Source of the DNA: Sulfomarinibacter sp963741385 | GTDB lineage: Bacteria; Acidobacteriota; Thermoanaerobaculia; Thermoanaerobaculales; Sulfomarinibacteraceae | DNA length: 64,000 bases | NCBI GenBank assembly: GCA_963741385.1 | Contig: CAVUHO010000010.1 | Coordinates: 1,240,001-1,304,000, forward strand | Direction of reading: 5' to 3' | Part shown: positions 34,995 to 43,775 of the stretch, in pieces | Layout: every line of letters starts with the position of its first letter | Numbering within the stretch: position 1 is the first letter of the stretch | Notes under the pieces: model-generated | The model's database searches: none | Seen by the model: the letters and a program-made list of their open reading frames with translations, nothing else | Told to the model about the DNA's origin: nothing | Made by a program: the position numbers and the translations under genes

Positions 34995-36715
34995 ACCGCC
35001 GCCGCTTTCTCACGGTTGCGGCGATGCTCGCGCTCGGGGCCACCCTGGTCTTTGGACGCAGCGTTCAGATCAGTGTCCTCGAGCACGCCGAGTGGAGCGA
35101 TCTCGCTCTCCGCCAGCAGCGTCAGGTGATCACGGTTCCCGGACCTCGCGGGACGATTCGAACCGCCGACGGCTACATTCTCGCGACCTCGGTGGAACGG
35201 GTGGCGATCCAGGTGGACACCCGGAACCTGGAGTACCCGAAGTTGTTTGCCCGCGCCGCAGCGGCACTGCTGAAGACCCCCAGTGCCGAGCTGGCACGCC
35301 GCGTCCTCGAGGGCCCGCGATCGGTGTGGGTGGCCCAGCGGGTGCCGCGCGACGTCGCCGAGGAGGTTCGACTGCTGGCAGTCCGGGCGGTGGTTCTGGT
35401 GCCGGACTTCGCGCGCATCTACCCGCAGCAGCGCCTCGCTGCCCCGGTGGTCGGGTTTGTCGGCCGCGAGGAGCTCAACACGGTCGGCCGTTCGGGCTTC
35501 GAGCACCAGTACGACGCCTACCTCAGCGGTGAGCCGGAACAGTACCTGGCCGTGAACGACGCCATCCGGCGCCAGGTCCGGCTGGAACGGCTGCACAGCG
35601 GTCGAGCCGGATACGAACTCGAGTTGACCCTCAACGCCCGCCTCCAGGCACGGTGTGAGGCGGCGCTCGACAACGCTATGGCGAAACACGGGGCAAATGC
35701 GGCGTCCGCGGTGGTCGTCGACCCGTGGACGGGCCGGATTCTGGCCCTCGCGTCATCGCCTTCGTTCGATCCCGCAAACTACGGCGCATCGCCGTCGGCG
35801 AACTGGCGGCTTCGTCCGGTGCAGGACGCCCTCGAGCCGGGCTCGACCGTGAAGCCCATTGTTGCCGCTGCCGCTCTGGCCGCCGGCGTGGTTCGCGATG
35901 GACAGTTGTTCGACTGCACCGACCGCGGCACGCGGGTCGCGGGACACTGGGTTCGCGACCACGCCGCGCCGGGGATGTACACCCTCGACGAGGTCGTCGT
36001 GTACTCTGCAAACGTCGGCATCATCCTGGCCGCTGAACGGGTGCCTGACAAGATGCTGTGGGGTGCATTCTCGGCCTTCGGTTTCGGGCGGCGGTCGGGC
36101 ATCGACTTTCCGGCCGAGGCGCGCGGGCTGATGCCCGAGACCGGGTCCTGGTCCAAGATGAGCTCCGCTGGCTTCGCTCTCGGCCAGGAAATCACGGTCA
36201 GCCCGCTGCAGATGGCGATGGCCTACGCCGCCATCGCGAACGGCGGCTGGCTGCGGCGACCGATCCTGGTCCAGTCGGACACCGGCGGCAACGCCACCGG
36301 GAGCGATGGGGCGGCGACCAGGGTTCTCGACGAGCGGCTGGCCCGCCGTTTGAGCGCGATGCTGGAAGGGGTGGTGACCTCCGGCACGGGCAAGCTCGCC
36401 GCGGTTCCCGGCTACCGCGTCGCGGGCAAGACCGGGACCGCCCAGCGGGCCGTCAACGGGACCTACAACGACGGCCGCCACACCTCCTGGTTTGCGGGCT
36501 TTCTGCCGATGCCTGATCCCCGGCTGGTGATCGTGGTGGCGGTAGAGGACCCCGCGGAGTGGGATTACTGGGCCTCCACCGTGGCGGCGCCGGTCTTTGC
36601 GGAGATTGCGGACGCGGCGGTGAGCATTCTCGATATTCCACCGTCCATCGCCGTCGACGAAACCGATCCCCGCCTGGTTCAGAACCCGGTCGCGGTTGCT
36701 GGGGACAGCGCATGA
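34991..36715 (+). CDS. ftsI: septal penicillin-binding protein (FtsI / PBP3)
   Basis: 574 residues. A short cytosolic tail and one membrane helix (about 6-25) precede the pedestal domain (RGTIRTADGYILATS, GFVGREELNTVGRSGFEHQYD) and the transpeptidase domain with the SxxK motif EPGSTVKP (near 285), SxN motif YSANVGI (near 338) and KTG motif AGKTGTAQ (near 480). It cross-links septal peptidoglycan and is the beta-lactam target. It has a GTG start overlapping ftsL and ATGA overlap with murE. No PASTA domain. Confidence 0.94.
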   Translation: MNRRRFLTVAAMLALGATLVFGRSVQISVLEHAEWSDLALRQQRQVITVPGPRGTIRTADGYILATSVERVAIQVDTRNLEYPKLFARAAAALLKTPSAELARRVLEGPRSVWVAQRVPRDVAEEVRLLAVRAVVLVPDFARIYPQQRLAAPVVGFVGREELNTVGRSGFEHQYDAYLSGEPEQYLAVNDAIRRQVRLERLHSGRAGYELELTLNARLQARCEAALDNAMAKHGANAASAVVVDPWTGRILALASSPSFDPANYGASPSANWRLRPVQDALEPGSTVKPIVAAAALAAGVVRDGQLFDCTDRGTRVAGHWVRDHAAPGMYTLDEVVVYSANVGIILAAERVPDKMLWGAFSAFGFGRRSGIDFPAEARGLMPETGSWSKMSSAGFALGQEITVSPLQMAMAYAAIANGGWLRRPILVQSDTGGNATGSDGAATRVLDERLARRLSAMLEGVVTSGTGKLAAVPGYRVAGKTGTAQRAVNGTYNDGRHTSWFAGFLPMPDPRLVIVVAVEDPAEWDYWASTVAAPVFAEIADAAVSILDIPPSIAVDETDPRLVQNPVAVAGDSA

Positions 36716-38172
36716 AGTTGAGCACCCTCTGCAAGCGCCTCTGCGAGGGCAAGATGGTCGGCGACGGCGCGGTCGAGGTCCGGGGCATCACCCACGACTC
36801 GCGGTCGGTGCGGCCGGGCTCGGTGTTTGCCGCGATTCCCGGTGAGCGCGCTCACGGTGTGACCTACGTGGACCAGGCGGTCGCTGCCGGGGCGGCGGCG
36901 GTTCTCAGCGACCGCCGCCGGCCGAAGCGGATCGATGTGCCGTGGATCAAGGTCAAACAGGTGCGATCGGAGATGGCCCGAGCCGCCTGGATTCTCGCCG
37001 GCAATCCGCAGCAGAAGTTGAGGATGATCGGGGTCACCGGGACCAACGGCAAGAGCACCACGGCCCACCTCATCAGCCTGATTCTCAACGCTGCCGGTCA
37101 CCCGACCGTCGTAGTAGGGACGCTCGGCGTCATCCTCCCGGACGGCACCGAGATTGCGAGCGAGCGCACCACGCCCGAGGCCACCGACCTCGCACCGATC
37201 CTCCGGCGGGCGCTCAAGGCGGGCGCGAAGAACGTGGCCATGGAGGTCTCCTCGCACGCTCTGAGCCAGGACCGGGTTGCCGGTCTGGAGTTCGATATCG
37301 CGGTGTGGACCAACCTGACCCGTGACCACCTCGATTACCACGGCGACATGGAGAGCTACTACGAGGCCAAACGCTGCCTCTTTACCGAACACCTGGCTGC
37401 CGGCGGGCGTCGGGTCCTGCCGGTCGACGACCCCTGGGGCGCCCGTCTGTTGGACGAACAGCGCGAGGGCGACATCTCGTGGGGCCTCGACCGCGGTGCG
37501 GTGTGCGCGCGGATGGTGATCAGCGATCTCGAAGGCAGCCGTTTCGACCTTCGACTGCCGGAAACCGAGCTCGCCGTCCGGCTGCCGTTGGTCGGCGTCC
37601 ACAACCTGCGCAACGGTCTCGCCGCGGCGGCCGCGGCCAGCGCCGCCGGTCTCGGCCCCAAGGCGATCCGCCGCGGACTCAAACGCGCGCGGCCGCTCAG
37701 GGGCCGGCTCGAGAGCATCACGACCAGGCTTCCTTTCCCGGTCTTTGTCGACTTCGCTCACACACCCGAGGGTCTGCGGTCGGTCCTGCAGGCGCTGGAC
37801 CGGATCACCGACCGCCGTCTGATCGTCGTTTTCGGCGCCGGCGGCGATCGTGATCGCGGCAAACGCGGGCCCATGGGTTATGCCGTCGGCGAGCTTGCCG
37901 ACGTGCCGATCGTCACCTCCGACAACCCGCGGTCGGAGGATCCGGCCGCCATCGCCGAAGCCGTGGCCGATGGGGTGCGAGCTGCCGGCAAGGAACCGTT
38001 GGTTGTGCTCGACCGAAGAGAGGCGATCAGAACCGCCCTCGCGATGGCCGACGAACGCTCGTTGGTTTTGGTGGCGGGCAAGGGGCACGAGGCATTCCAG
38101 ACCATCGGCGACGAGAAGACCCCGTTTTCCGATCAGGACGCCGTGCGGTCGCTCGCTCGGAGGCTGCGGTGA
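36712..38172 (+). CDS. murE: UDP-MurNAc-tripeptide synthetase (MurE)
   Basis: 486 residues with the three Mur-ligase domains: N-terminal ITHDSRSVRPGSVFAAIPG, central ATP loop GVTGTNGKSTTAHL (near 106), TPEATDL substrate loop, and the C-terminal domain with DNPRSEDP (near 410). DNPR is the motif of meso-diaminopimelate-adding enzymes, implying an mDAP-type wall. ATGA overlap with ftsI and 4-base overlap with murF. Complete and apparently functional, which contrasts with the collapsed murD and murC nearby: this enzyme needs the MurD product. Confidence 0.95.
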   Translation: MKLSTLCKRLCEGKMVGDGAVEVRGITHDSRSVRPGSVFAAIPGERAHGVTYVDQAVAAGAAAVLSDRRRPKRIDVPWIKVKQVRSEMARAAWILAGNPQQKLRMIGVTGTNGKSTTAHLISLILNAAGHPTVVVGTLGVILPDGTEIASERTTPEATDLAPILRRALKAGAKNVAMEVSSHALSQDRVAGLEFDIAVWTNLTRDHLDYHGDMESYYEAKRCLFTEHLAAGGRRVLPVDDPWGARLLDEQREGDISWGLDRGAVCARMVISDLEGSRFDLRLPETELAVRLPLVGVHNLRNGLAAAAAASAAGLGPKAIRRGLKRARPLRGRLESITTRLPFPVFVDFAHTPEGLRSVLQALDRITDRRLIVVFGAGGDRDRGKRGPMGYAVGELADVPIVTSDNPRSEDPAAIAEAVADGVRAAGKEPLVVLDRREAIRTALAMADERSLVLVAGKGHEAFQTIGDEKTPFSDQDAVRSLARRLR

Positions 38173-39548
38173 GGATGACAGCGGCCGAGCTCGCGTGCAT
38201 CGTCGACGGGACCCTCGAAGGTGACGCCGACGCGATCGTTCTCGGAGCCGAGGTGGACTCGAGGCGGATCGAGGCCGGTGACATCTATGTCGCCTTGCCT
38301 GGAGGGCGTCACGACGGCCACGAGTTTGTGTCCGCGGCGCTGGCCACCGGAGTGGCGGCGCTGGTGAGGAAGGATGCGGAACTGGCGCCGCCGCCCTCCG
38401 GCAAGGCCCTGATCAGGGTCGACGACCCGCTTGGTGCACACCACGTGCTCGCTGCCCGTGAACGCCAACAGCGAGGGTGGCGGGTGGCAGCGGTGACCGG
38501 TTCGGTGGGCAAGACCACCACCAAAGATTTTCTCGCCACGTTGGTCGGTCGCCGCCGCCCCACCGGTTCGTCGTCGGGCAACCGCAACAACACCCTCGGC
38601 CTGCCGTCGGAGATGTTGTCCCAGCCCGACGCCATCGAGAACTTTGTGGCCGAGGCCGGTATGAGCAGTCCGGGGGAGCTCACGGTGCTGGGGGAAATTC
38701 TCCGTCCCCAGGTCCTGCTGTACACCAGGATCGCTCACGTCCACACCGAATTCTTTCCAGACATCGAGGGCGTGGTCCGCGCCAAGGCCGAGCTTCTGCC
38801 GTGGCTCGACCCCGAGGGCACTTTGCTCATCAACGCCGACGATCCCTTGCAGAGGGACTTCCCTGGTCAGACCGCCGCCGCCGTGGTGCGGTACGGCGGT
38901 GCCGACGCCGGGGCGAGAATCGAAGGCCTCGAAGATCGTGGCCTTCTCGGCAGCAAATTCCACCTCGTCCTGCCGAACTCCGAGGCCGATGTGGAGTTGG
39001 CCTTGGCCGGTCTCCACCAGGCGGAGAACCTGCTCGCGGCTGCGGCTGCGGCGACGGCCTTCGATGTGATGGCCGAGGAGGTCGCGGCGGCCGCCTGCGA
39101 TCTGCGCGCCCCCGCCCACCGCGGCCGGATTCTCACCGTGTCCGAAAACATCTCAGTGGTCGACGACAGCTACAACGCCTCGCCGCTGGCCATGCGGCGG
39201 CTGCTCGAGCTGCTCGCTCGCGCCCAGGGGCGGAGGGTGGCGGTCCTCGGTGAGATGTATGAACTCGGCGACATCGCCGCTGAGGCGCACACCCGGGTCG
39301 GGCGGGAGGCGGCCGGGTCGTGTGATCTGCTGGTCGCGGTCGGCGCCGGCAATGCCGTGCGTCTCGCCGATGCCGCGCGGACGGCGGGTCTTGCCGCCGA
39401 TGCAGTGTTCCTCGCAGAGGACGCAGCCGCTGCCACCGATCTTCTGCACCGTCTTTTGCGCTCAGGCGATGTGGTGCTGGTCAAGGGCTCGCGCGGGGTC
39501 GGTCTCGACCGCACCGTGGCGGCACTGGCGGGGGAGGAGGCGGCCTGA
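38169..39548 (+). CDS. murF: UDP-MurNAc-pentapeptide synthetase (MurF)
   Basis: 459 residues. N-terminal VDSRRIEAGDIYVALPGGRHDGHEF, ATP loop VTGSVGKTTTKDFLA (near 114), SGNRNNTLGLP, the central-domain HTEFFPDIEGVVRAKAEL, and VVDDSYNASPLAMRRLLELL followed by VLGEMYELG in the C-terminal domain. It adds D-Ala-D-Ala to the tripeptide. The start is GTG at 38169 overlapping the murE stop, with an ATG two codons later also possible. Its TGA overlaps the mraY ATG by one base. Confidence 0.95.
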   Translation: MRMTAAELACIVDGTLEGDADAIVLGAEVDSRRIEAGDIYVALPGGRHDGHEFVSAALATGVAALVRKDAELAPPPSGKALIRVDDPLGAHHVLAARERQQRGWRVAAVTGSVGKTTTKDFLATLVGRRRPTGSSSGNRNNTLGLPSEMLSQPDAIENFVAEAGMSSPGELTVLGEILRPQVLLYTRIAHVHTEFFPDIEGVVRAKAELLPWLDPEGTLLINADDPLQRDFPGQTAAAVVRYGGADAGARIEGLEDRGLLGSKFHLVLPNSEADVELALAGLHQAENLLAAAAAATAFDVMAEEVAAAACDLRAPAHRGRILTVSENISVVDDSYNASPLAMRRLLELLARAQGRRVAVLGEMYELGDIAAEAHTRVGREAAGSCDLLVAVGAGNAVRLADAARTAGLAADAVFLAEDAAAATDLLHRLLRSGDVVLVKGSRGVGLDRTVAALAGEEAA

Positions 39549-40633
39549 TGTTGTACTGGCTGCTCCTTCCGTTGAGCGAGACCTTCAGCGGTTTCAACGT
39601 CTTCCGCTATTTGACCTTCAGGACGGGGCTCGCGATCGCGACGGCGTTCTTCATCAGCCTGGTAGTCGGCCCGTGGTTGATCGATCGCCTCCGGGCTCTC
39701 CAGGTCCGGCAGACGATTCGCGAAGAGGGGCCCGCGCACCACAAGGTCAAGTCTGGAACGCCGACCATGGGTGGTCTTCTGATCGTCTTCAGCATCGTGG
39801 TCTCGACGCTGCTGTGGGCAGATCTTGAAAACCCGTACATCTGGACGGTCCTGATGGTGACGCTTGGCTTTGGCTCCATCGGTCTCGCGGATGATTGGCT
39901 CAAGGTCCGGCGGCGCCGCAACCTCGGCCTCACCGTCCGGCAGAAGCTCTTTCTGCAGGTTCTGGTTGCTGTTGCCGCGGGCCTCATGGCCCGCGCCGCA
40001 GCGTCGCCGGCGCCGCACGCCGGCGCCCTCGCCGTACCGTTTCTCAAGGACGTTCTCGTGCCCCTGGGGATTTTCTACCTGCCCTTCGTGGTGGTGGTTC
40101 TCCTGGGATCGTCAAACGCTGTCAATCTCACCGACGGCCTCGACGGCCTCGCGGTCGGTTCGGTGGCCATCGCCGCGGCGACCTACACGGTCTTCGTCTA
40201 CGTTGCGGGCCATGTTCGAATCGCCGAGTACCTGCGCATCGTGGCGGTGTCGGGCGCCGGTGAGGTGGCAATTTTCACCGGCGCCATGGTTGGTGCGGCG
40301 GTGGGTTTTCTGTGGTTCAACTGCCACCCGGCGCAGGTCTTCATGGGCGATGTGGGCTCACTGGCCCTCGGCGGCGGGATCGGCATCGTTGCGGTGGTGG
40401 CCAAACAGGAGTTGCTGCTGGTTATCGTCGGCGGTCTTTTCGTGCTCGAGGAGCTGTCGGTCATCATCCAGGTGGCGTCCTTCAAGCTCCGTGGAAAACG
40501 GGTCTTTCGAATGGCGCCGCTGCACCACCACTTCGAGCTCCTCGGATGGGCCGAAACCCAGGTGGTCGTGCGGTTCTGGATCATCGCGGTGGTCTTCGCC
40601 CTGGCCGGGTTGTCGACGTTGAAGCTGAGGTGA
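39548..40633 (+). CDS. mraY: phospho-MurNAc-pentapeptide transferase (MraY)
   Basis: 361 residues, E. coli size. About ten membrane segments with the catalytic motifs GLADDWLKV, SNAVNLTDGLDGLA, FNCHPAQVFMGDVGSLALGG and MAPLHHHFELLGWAE. It transfers the muramyl pentapeptide to undecaprenyl phosphate (lipid I) at the inner membrane. It is followed with a one-base overlap (TGATG) by the murD remnant. Confidence 0.97.
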   Translation: MLYWLLLPLSETFSGFNVFRYLTFRTGLAIATAFFISLVVGPWLIDRLRALQVRQTIREEGPAHHKVKSGTPTMGGLLIVFSIVVSTLLWADLENPYIWTVLMVTLGFGSIGLADDWLKVRRRRNLGLTVRQKLFLQVLVAVAAGLMARAAASPAPHAGALAVPFLKDVLVPLGIFYLPFVVVVLLGSSNAVNLTDGLDGLAVGSVAIAAATYTVFVYVAGHVRIAEYLRIVAVSGAGEVAIFTGAMVGAAVGFLWFNCHPAQVFMGDVGSLALGGGIGIVAVVAKQELLLVIVGGLFVLEELSVIIQVASFKLRGKRVFRMAPLHHHFELLGWAETQVVVRFWIIAVVFALAGLSTLKLR

Positions 40634-40842
40634 TGGTGGCGTACGAAATTCCTCCGCGGGTGCTGGTCGTCGGGCTGGGTCGCTCCGGTCTGGCAGCGGC
40701 GCGCCTGGCCGCCGCCGACGGCGCCGAGGTGTGGGTGTTGCTGGCCCCGGCCTGTGCCTCCTTCGACCAGTTCGCCAACTACGGCGAACGCGGGGACCGG
40801 TTTGCCGCCCTCGCCCGGGAGGAGGTGGCGCCGTGCCCATAA
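40633..40842 (+). pseudogene. murD: murD with the whole middle deleted (69-codon remnant)
   Basis: The reading frame starts like MurD (PPRVLVVGLGRSGLAAARL, the N-terminal nucleotide-type loop) for about 35 residues and then passes straight into the MurD C-terminus (LLAPACASFDQFANYGERGDRF, compare SPACASLDQF in E. coli). Roughly 380 residues are missing: ATP loop, substrate site and most of all three domains. The join is in frame. The start still overlaps the mraY stop and the end still overlaps the ftsW start, so the operon's coupled translation is intact. It cannot be an active ligase. It may be a genuine in-frame deletion with MurD supplied elsewhere, or an assembly collapse. Confidence 0.85.
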
Positions 40843-41924
40843 GGCAGCGCTTCGACCGCCTCCTGATCGGCGCGGTCTTCCTCCAGCTGGCGGTGGGCCT
40901 TGCCATCCTCGCCTCGGCGTCGTGGCTCATCGCCACCGAGCGCTACGGCCGGCCGGGCTCCTACTTCTTCACCTGGCAGGCTGCGACCGGAATGATCGGC
41001 CTCGGCCTGCTGGTCGTCTGCATGCACCTGCGGAGGTCGCTGCTGGTCGATCGCCGGTTGGTCGCGGGAGCATTGGGCGCAAGCTGGTTGCTGCTGCTGG
41101 TGGCGTACCTGCAGAGCCCTGTCGCCGCCACCCATCGCTGGGTGAGCATCGGCGGGCTGTCGCTGCAGCCTTCGGTCCTGGTGCGGGTGGCTCTGATCAT
41201 GATGAGCGCCATCCTGCTCGTGGAGGCCCGCGGGGAGGGCTGGCCGCGGCGACGGCTCGGCGTTCTCGCGGCGCTGTGTGTCGCGACCACGGCGGTCGTC
41301 GCCCTCCAGCCCGACCTCGGGTCCGCGGCCCTGATTCTGGTCACCATCGGCATCATGGCCTTCGTTTCCGGCATACCGCTGCGTTTGCTGGCGCTGCCGG
41401 CGTGTGTCGGGGCGCTGGCGTTGGTGGTGGCGATCGTTGCATCGCCCTACCGGATGGCGAGAGTGCGGGCATTTTTCGACTCCGATGCGGCCGCCGCGGC
41501 GAGTTGGCAGAGCGAACAGAGCCTGATCGCCATCGGCAGCGGCGGGGTGTTCGGTGTCGGCTACGGTTCGGGGCTGCAGAAGCTCTTCTTTCTCCCGGAG
41601 CCCCACACCGACTTCATCTTCGCCATCACCGGGGAAGAGCTCGGTCTGGTGGGCATGACGACCCTGTTGATCCTTTCGGCGGTCATCGCGTGGCGCGGTA
41701 TGGTCGTCGCGGCCAGGCTCGAGGACTCGCGGCTGGCGCTGCTCGCCTTCGGCCTCACGATCGTATTTGCCGCCCAGAGCCTGGTCCACATGGCGGTCTG
41801 CCTCGATCTGCTGCCACCCAAAGGAATCCCCCTGCCGCTGGTGAGTTACGGCAAAACCGACCTGGTGGTGAGCCTGATGTCGGTTGGGGTGCTGCTCAAC
41901 CTGTCGCGTGAGGTGGGGCCGTGA
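40833..41924 (+). CDS. ftsW: lipid II polymerase FtsW (SEDS family)
   Basis: 363 residues with about ten membrane segments. SEDS features: TWQAATGMIGL near the N-terminus, ATHRWVSIGGLSLQPS (family RRWI.LG...QPSE), LQPDLGSAALI, WQSEQSLIAIGSGGVFGVGYG, FAITGEELGLVG and LPPKGIPLPLVSYG. The family signature SYGGSS reads SYGKTD here, an unusual variant, and the QPSE Glu is Val. The GTG at 40833 sits behind GGGAGGAGG inside the murD remnant. It polymerises septal glycan strands with FtsI. ATGA-type overlap (GTGA) with murG. Confidence 0.92.
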   Translation: MPIRQRFDRLLIGAVFLQLAVGLAILASASWLIATERYGRPGSYFFTWQAATGMIGLGLLVVCMHLRRSLLVDRRLVAGALGASWLLLLVAYLQSPVAATHRWVSIGGLSLQPSVLVRVALIMMSAILLVEARGEGWPRRRLGVLAALCVATTAVVALQPDLGSAALILVTIGIMAFVSGIPLRLLALPACVGALALVVAIVASPYRMARVRAFFDSDAAAAASWQSEQSLIAIGSGGVFGVGYGSGLQKLFFLPEPHTDFIFAITGEELGLVGMTTLLILSAVIAWRGMVVAARLEDSRLALLAFGLTIVFAAQSLVHMAVCLDLLPPKGIPLPLVSYGKTDLVVSLMSVGVLLNLSREVGP

Positions 41925-42997
41925 GGGCGCTGGTGGTGGTAGCCGGAGGCGGCACCGGGGGCCACGTGTTTCCGGGGCTTGCTGTGGCGCGAGAGCTCAA
42001 ATCGCGCGACATCGGTGTCCACTGGCTGGGGGCGCGGAGAGGCCTCGAGGCCGAGCTGGTACCCGAACGCGGTTTTCCGATCACCCTGGTCGAGCTCGAA
42101 GGCATGCAGGCGCGCAGCCCGGGCGCGGCAATGCGCGCGGTCTCCCTGCTGCCACGGGCGGTGGCAACCGCGGTTCACACGGTCCGCAAGTTGCGTCCCA
42201 TCGCTGTGATCGGTGTCGGCGGGTATGCCTCGACGGCCGGTTTGGCGGCGGCTGGTCTGCAGGGTGTTCCGGTGGTCCTGCAGGAGCAGAACTCGATTCC
42301 CGGCTGGACCAACCGGTTTCTGGCGCCGTTTGCCGATCTCATCTGCTGCGGGTTCGAGGACGCGGTGGCAGCCTTCCCGTCGATGCCGGCCGAGTGGACG
42401 GGCAACCCGGTGCGCACGGACTTCTTCACCGTCCCGGACGTGGCTCTCGGCGCCCGGCCCAGGCTGCTGGTGCTGGGCGGCAGCCAGGGATCGTTGTTTC
42501 TCAATCGCGCCCTGCCGCAGGCGCTGCCTCTGTTGAAGGCGGCCGGGTTCGAGGTCGAGGTCCGCCACCAGGCCGGTGTGCGATGGGCCGAGGTGGTGCG
42601 GACCGCCTACAGCGACCTCAAGATCGACGCCGAGGTGACCGCGTTTCTGGCGCAGCCGTGGCAGTCGATGGCGGCGGCCGACCTCGTGATCGCCCGCTCC
42701 GGCGCGTTGACTGTTTCCGAGCTCGCGGCGGCCGGCCGCGGTGCGCTGCTGGTGCCCTTCGCGGCGGCGGCCGGCAACCACCAGGAGTTCAACGCGCGCA
42801 GCCTGGAACGAGCCGGCGGCGCGGTGGTTCTGACCGAGGACGAGGCGCCCCCGCGGCGGATCGCGGAGGTCCTTCTGGAGCTGCTGCGCGATCCCGGGAG
42901 CCTCGAGCGCATGGGCCGGTGCGCCAGAAAGATGGCGCTGCCCGGGGCCGCCGCCCGCATCGCCGAAAGGGTGTTGGCGGTGGGGGGTGTCGCATGA
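41921..42997 (+). CDS. murG: UDP-GlcNAc:lipid I N-acetylglucosaminyltransferase (MurG)
   Basis: 358 residues of GT28. N-terminal GGGTGGHVFPGLAVARELK, GVGGYAST, LQEQNSIPGWTNRFLAPFAD, GNPVRTDFF, second G-loop LVLGGSQGSLFLNRALP and the C-terminal donor site RSGALTVSELAAAGRGALLVPFAAAAGNHQEFNA. It makes lipid II on the inner face of the membrane. It starts at GTG overlapping the ftsW stop; its TGA overlaps the ATG of the 24-codon remnant that replaces murC-murB. Confidence 0.96.
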   Translation: MRALVVVAGGGTGGHVFPGLAVARELKSRDIGVHWLGARRGLEAELVPERGFPITLVELEGMQARSPGAAMRAVSLLPRAVATAVHTVRKLRPIAVIGVGGYASTAGLAAAGLQGVPVVLQEQNSIPGWTNRFLAPFADLICCGFEDAVAAFPSMPAEWTGNPVRTDFFTVPDVALGARPRLLVLGGSQGSLFLNRALPQALPLLKAAGFEVEVRHQAGVRWAEVVRTAYSDLKIDAEVTAFLAQPWQSMAAADLVIARSGALTVSELAAAGRGALLVPFAAAAGNHQEFNARSLERAGGAVVLTEDEAPPRRIAEVLLELLRDPGSLERMGRCARKMALPGAAARIAERVLAVGGVA

Positions 42998-43065
42998 CCG
43001 TTTGCCGCCTCCACTTCATGAGCGTCGATCGCGTCGGCAGCCTGTGGTTGGAGGCAGCGCCGTGA
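42994..43065 (+). pseudogene. 23-codon remnant at the murC-murB position
   Basis: A tiny frame overlaps the murG stop (ATGA) and the ftsQ start (GTGA). Its first residues MTVCRLHFM resemble the start of MurC (xRxHFxGIGG) and the remaining 14 residues could be the end of MurB or Ddl, but this is too short to prove. In most dcw clusters murC and murB lie exactly here between murG and ftsQ. The simplest reading is one in-frame deletion from early murC to late murB, keeping translational coupling. An assembly collapse is the alternative. Confidence 0.6.
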
Positions 43066-43775
43066 ACGGCGACGGCCGTCGTTTCCTGCCGGACCGCCTG
43101 CGGCCGCAGACGCCGGGCCGACGCTCGCGTCGGGGGCTGGTGGTGTTGTCGGTGGTGCCGTTCATGCTGCTCGCGGTGCCCCTGTGGCGGGTCGAACAGG
43201 TCCGGGTCGACGGTTGCCCGAGGTTGCCGCAGGCGGCGGTTGCGTCGCTGCAGGAGTTGGTGGGGCAGCCCGCCATCGGCCTCGACGTGTGTGCGATCAA
43301 AGAGCGGATCGAGGTGTGGCCGGGGGTGGGTGAGGTTCGCGTGGATTTCCTCCTTCCGGGCACCGTCAGCGTGAGCGCGGCAACGGCGCCGACCCTGGGC
43401 AGCGTGCGGGTGGGCCGCAACTGGCACGGGGTGGGCGCTGACGGCGGCTTTACCGGCAGGTTGCAGGCGCCGGTTGAACCGGTGCTCGAGGGATTTGCAG
43501 CGGCGGTCGATCGGCGGCGCGGGCTCGAGGCCGCCCACCGTGTCGAAGACGCAACCGGCGCCATGGTGACGACGGTGCAACGAATCACTCCGGGCGACTA
43601 CCGTGTCGAGCTCGCCGCGACCGGCGGTTTGACGGCGGCAATCATTCACGTCAGCCCCTCCGGCACGGCGGCCGAGACGTCGTGGTGCGCGGGTTTTTCC
43701 GGTGGCACGATCACCCGGCCGTGGGCCGATCTCCGGTGGTCGGACCGGATCGTGGTTGGGGGCGGCGATGAATGA
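43062..43775 (+). CDS. ftsQ: cell division protein FtsQ
   Basis: 237 residues: basic cytosolic tail, one membrane helix (about 25-45), then the POTRA-like domain (VEQVRVDGCPRLPQAAVASLQELVGQPAIGLDV region) and a beta domain. GTG start at 43062. Similarity is low as usual for FtsQ, but size, topology and position before ftsA-ftsZ are typical. It connects FtsB/FtsL to the rest of the divisome in the periplasm. It overlaps ftsA by 8 bases. Confidence 0.88.
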   Translation: MNGDGRRFLPDRLRPQTPGRRSRRGLVVLSVVPFMLLAVPLWRVEQVRVDGCPRLPQAAVASLQELVGQPAIGLDVCAIKERIEVWPGVGEVRVDFLLPGTVSVSAATAPTLGSVRVGRNWHGVGADGGFTGRLQAPVEPVLEGFAAAVDRRRGLEAAHRVEDATGAMVTTVQRITPGDYRVELAATGGLTAAIIHVSPSGTAAETSWCAGFSGGTITRPWADLRWSDRIVVGGGDE

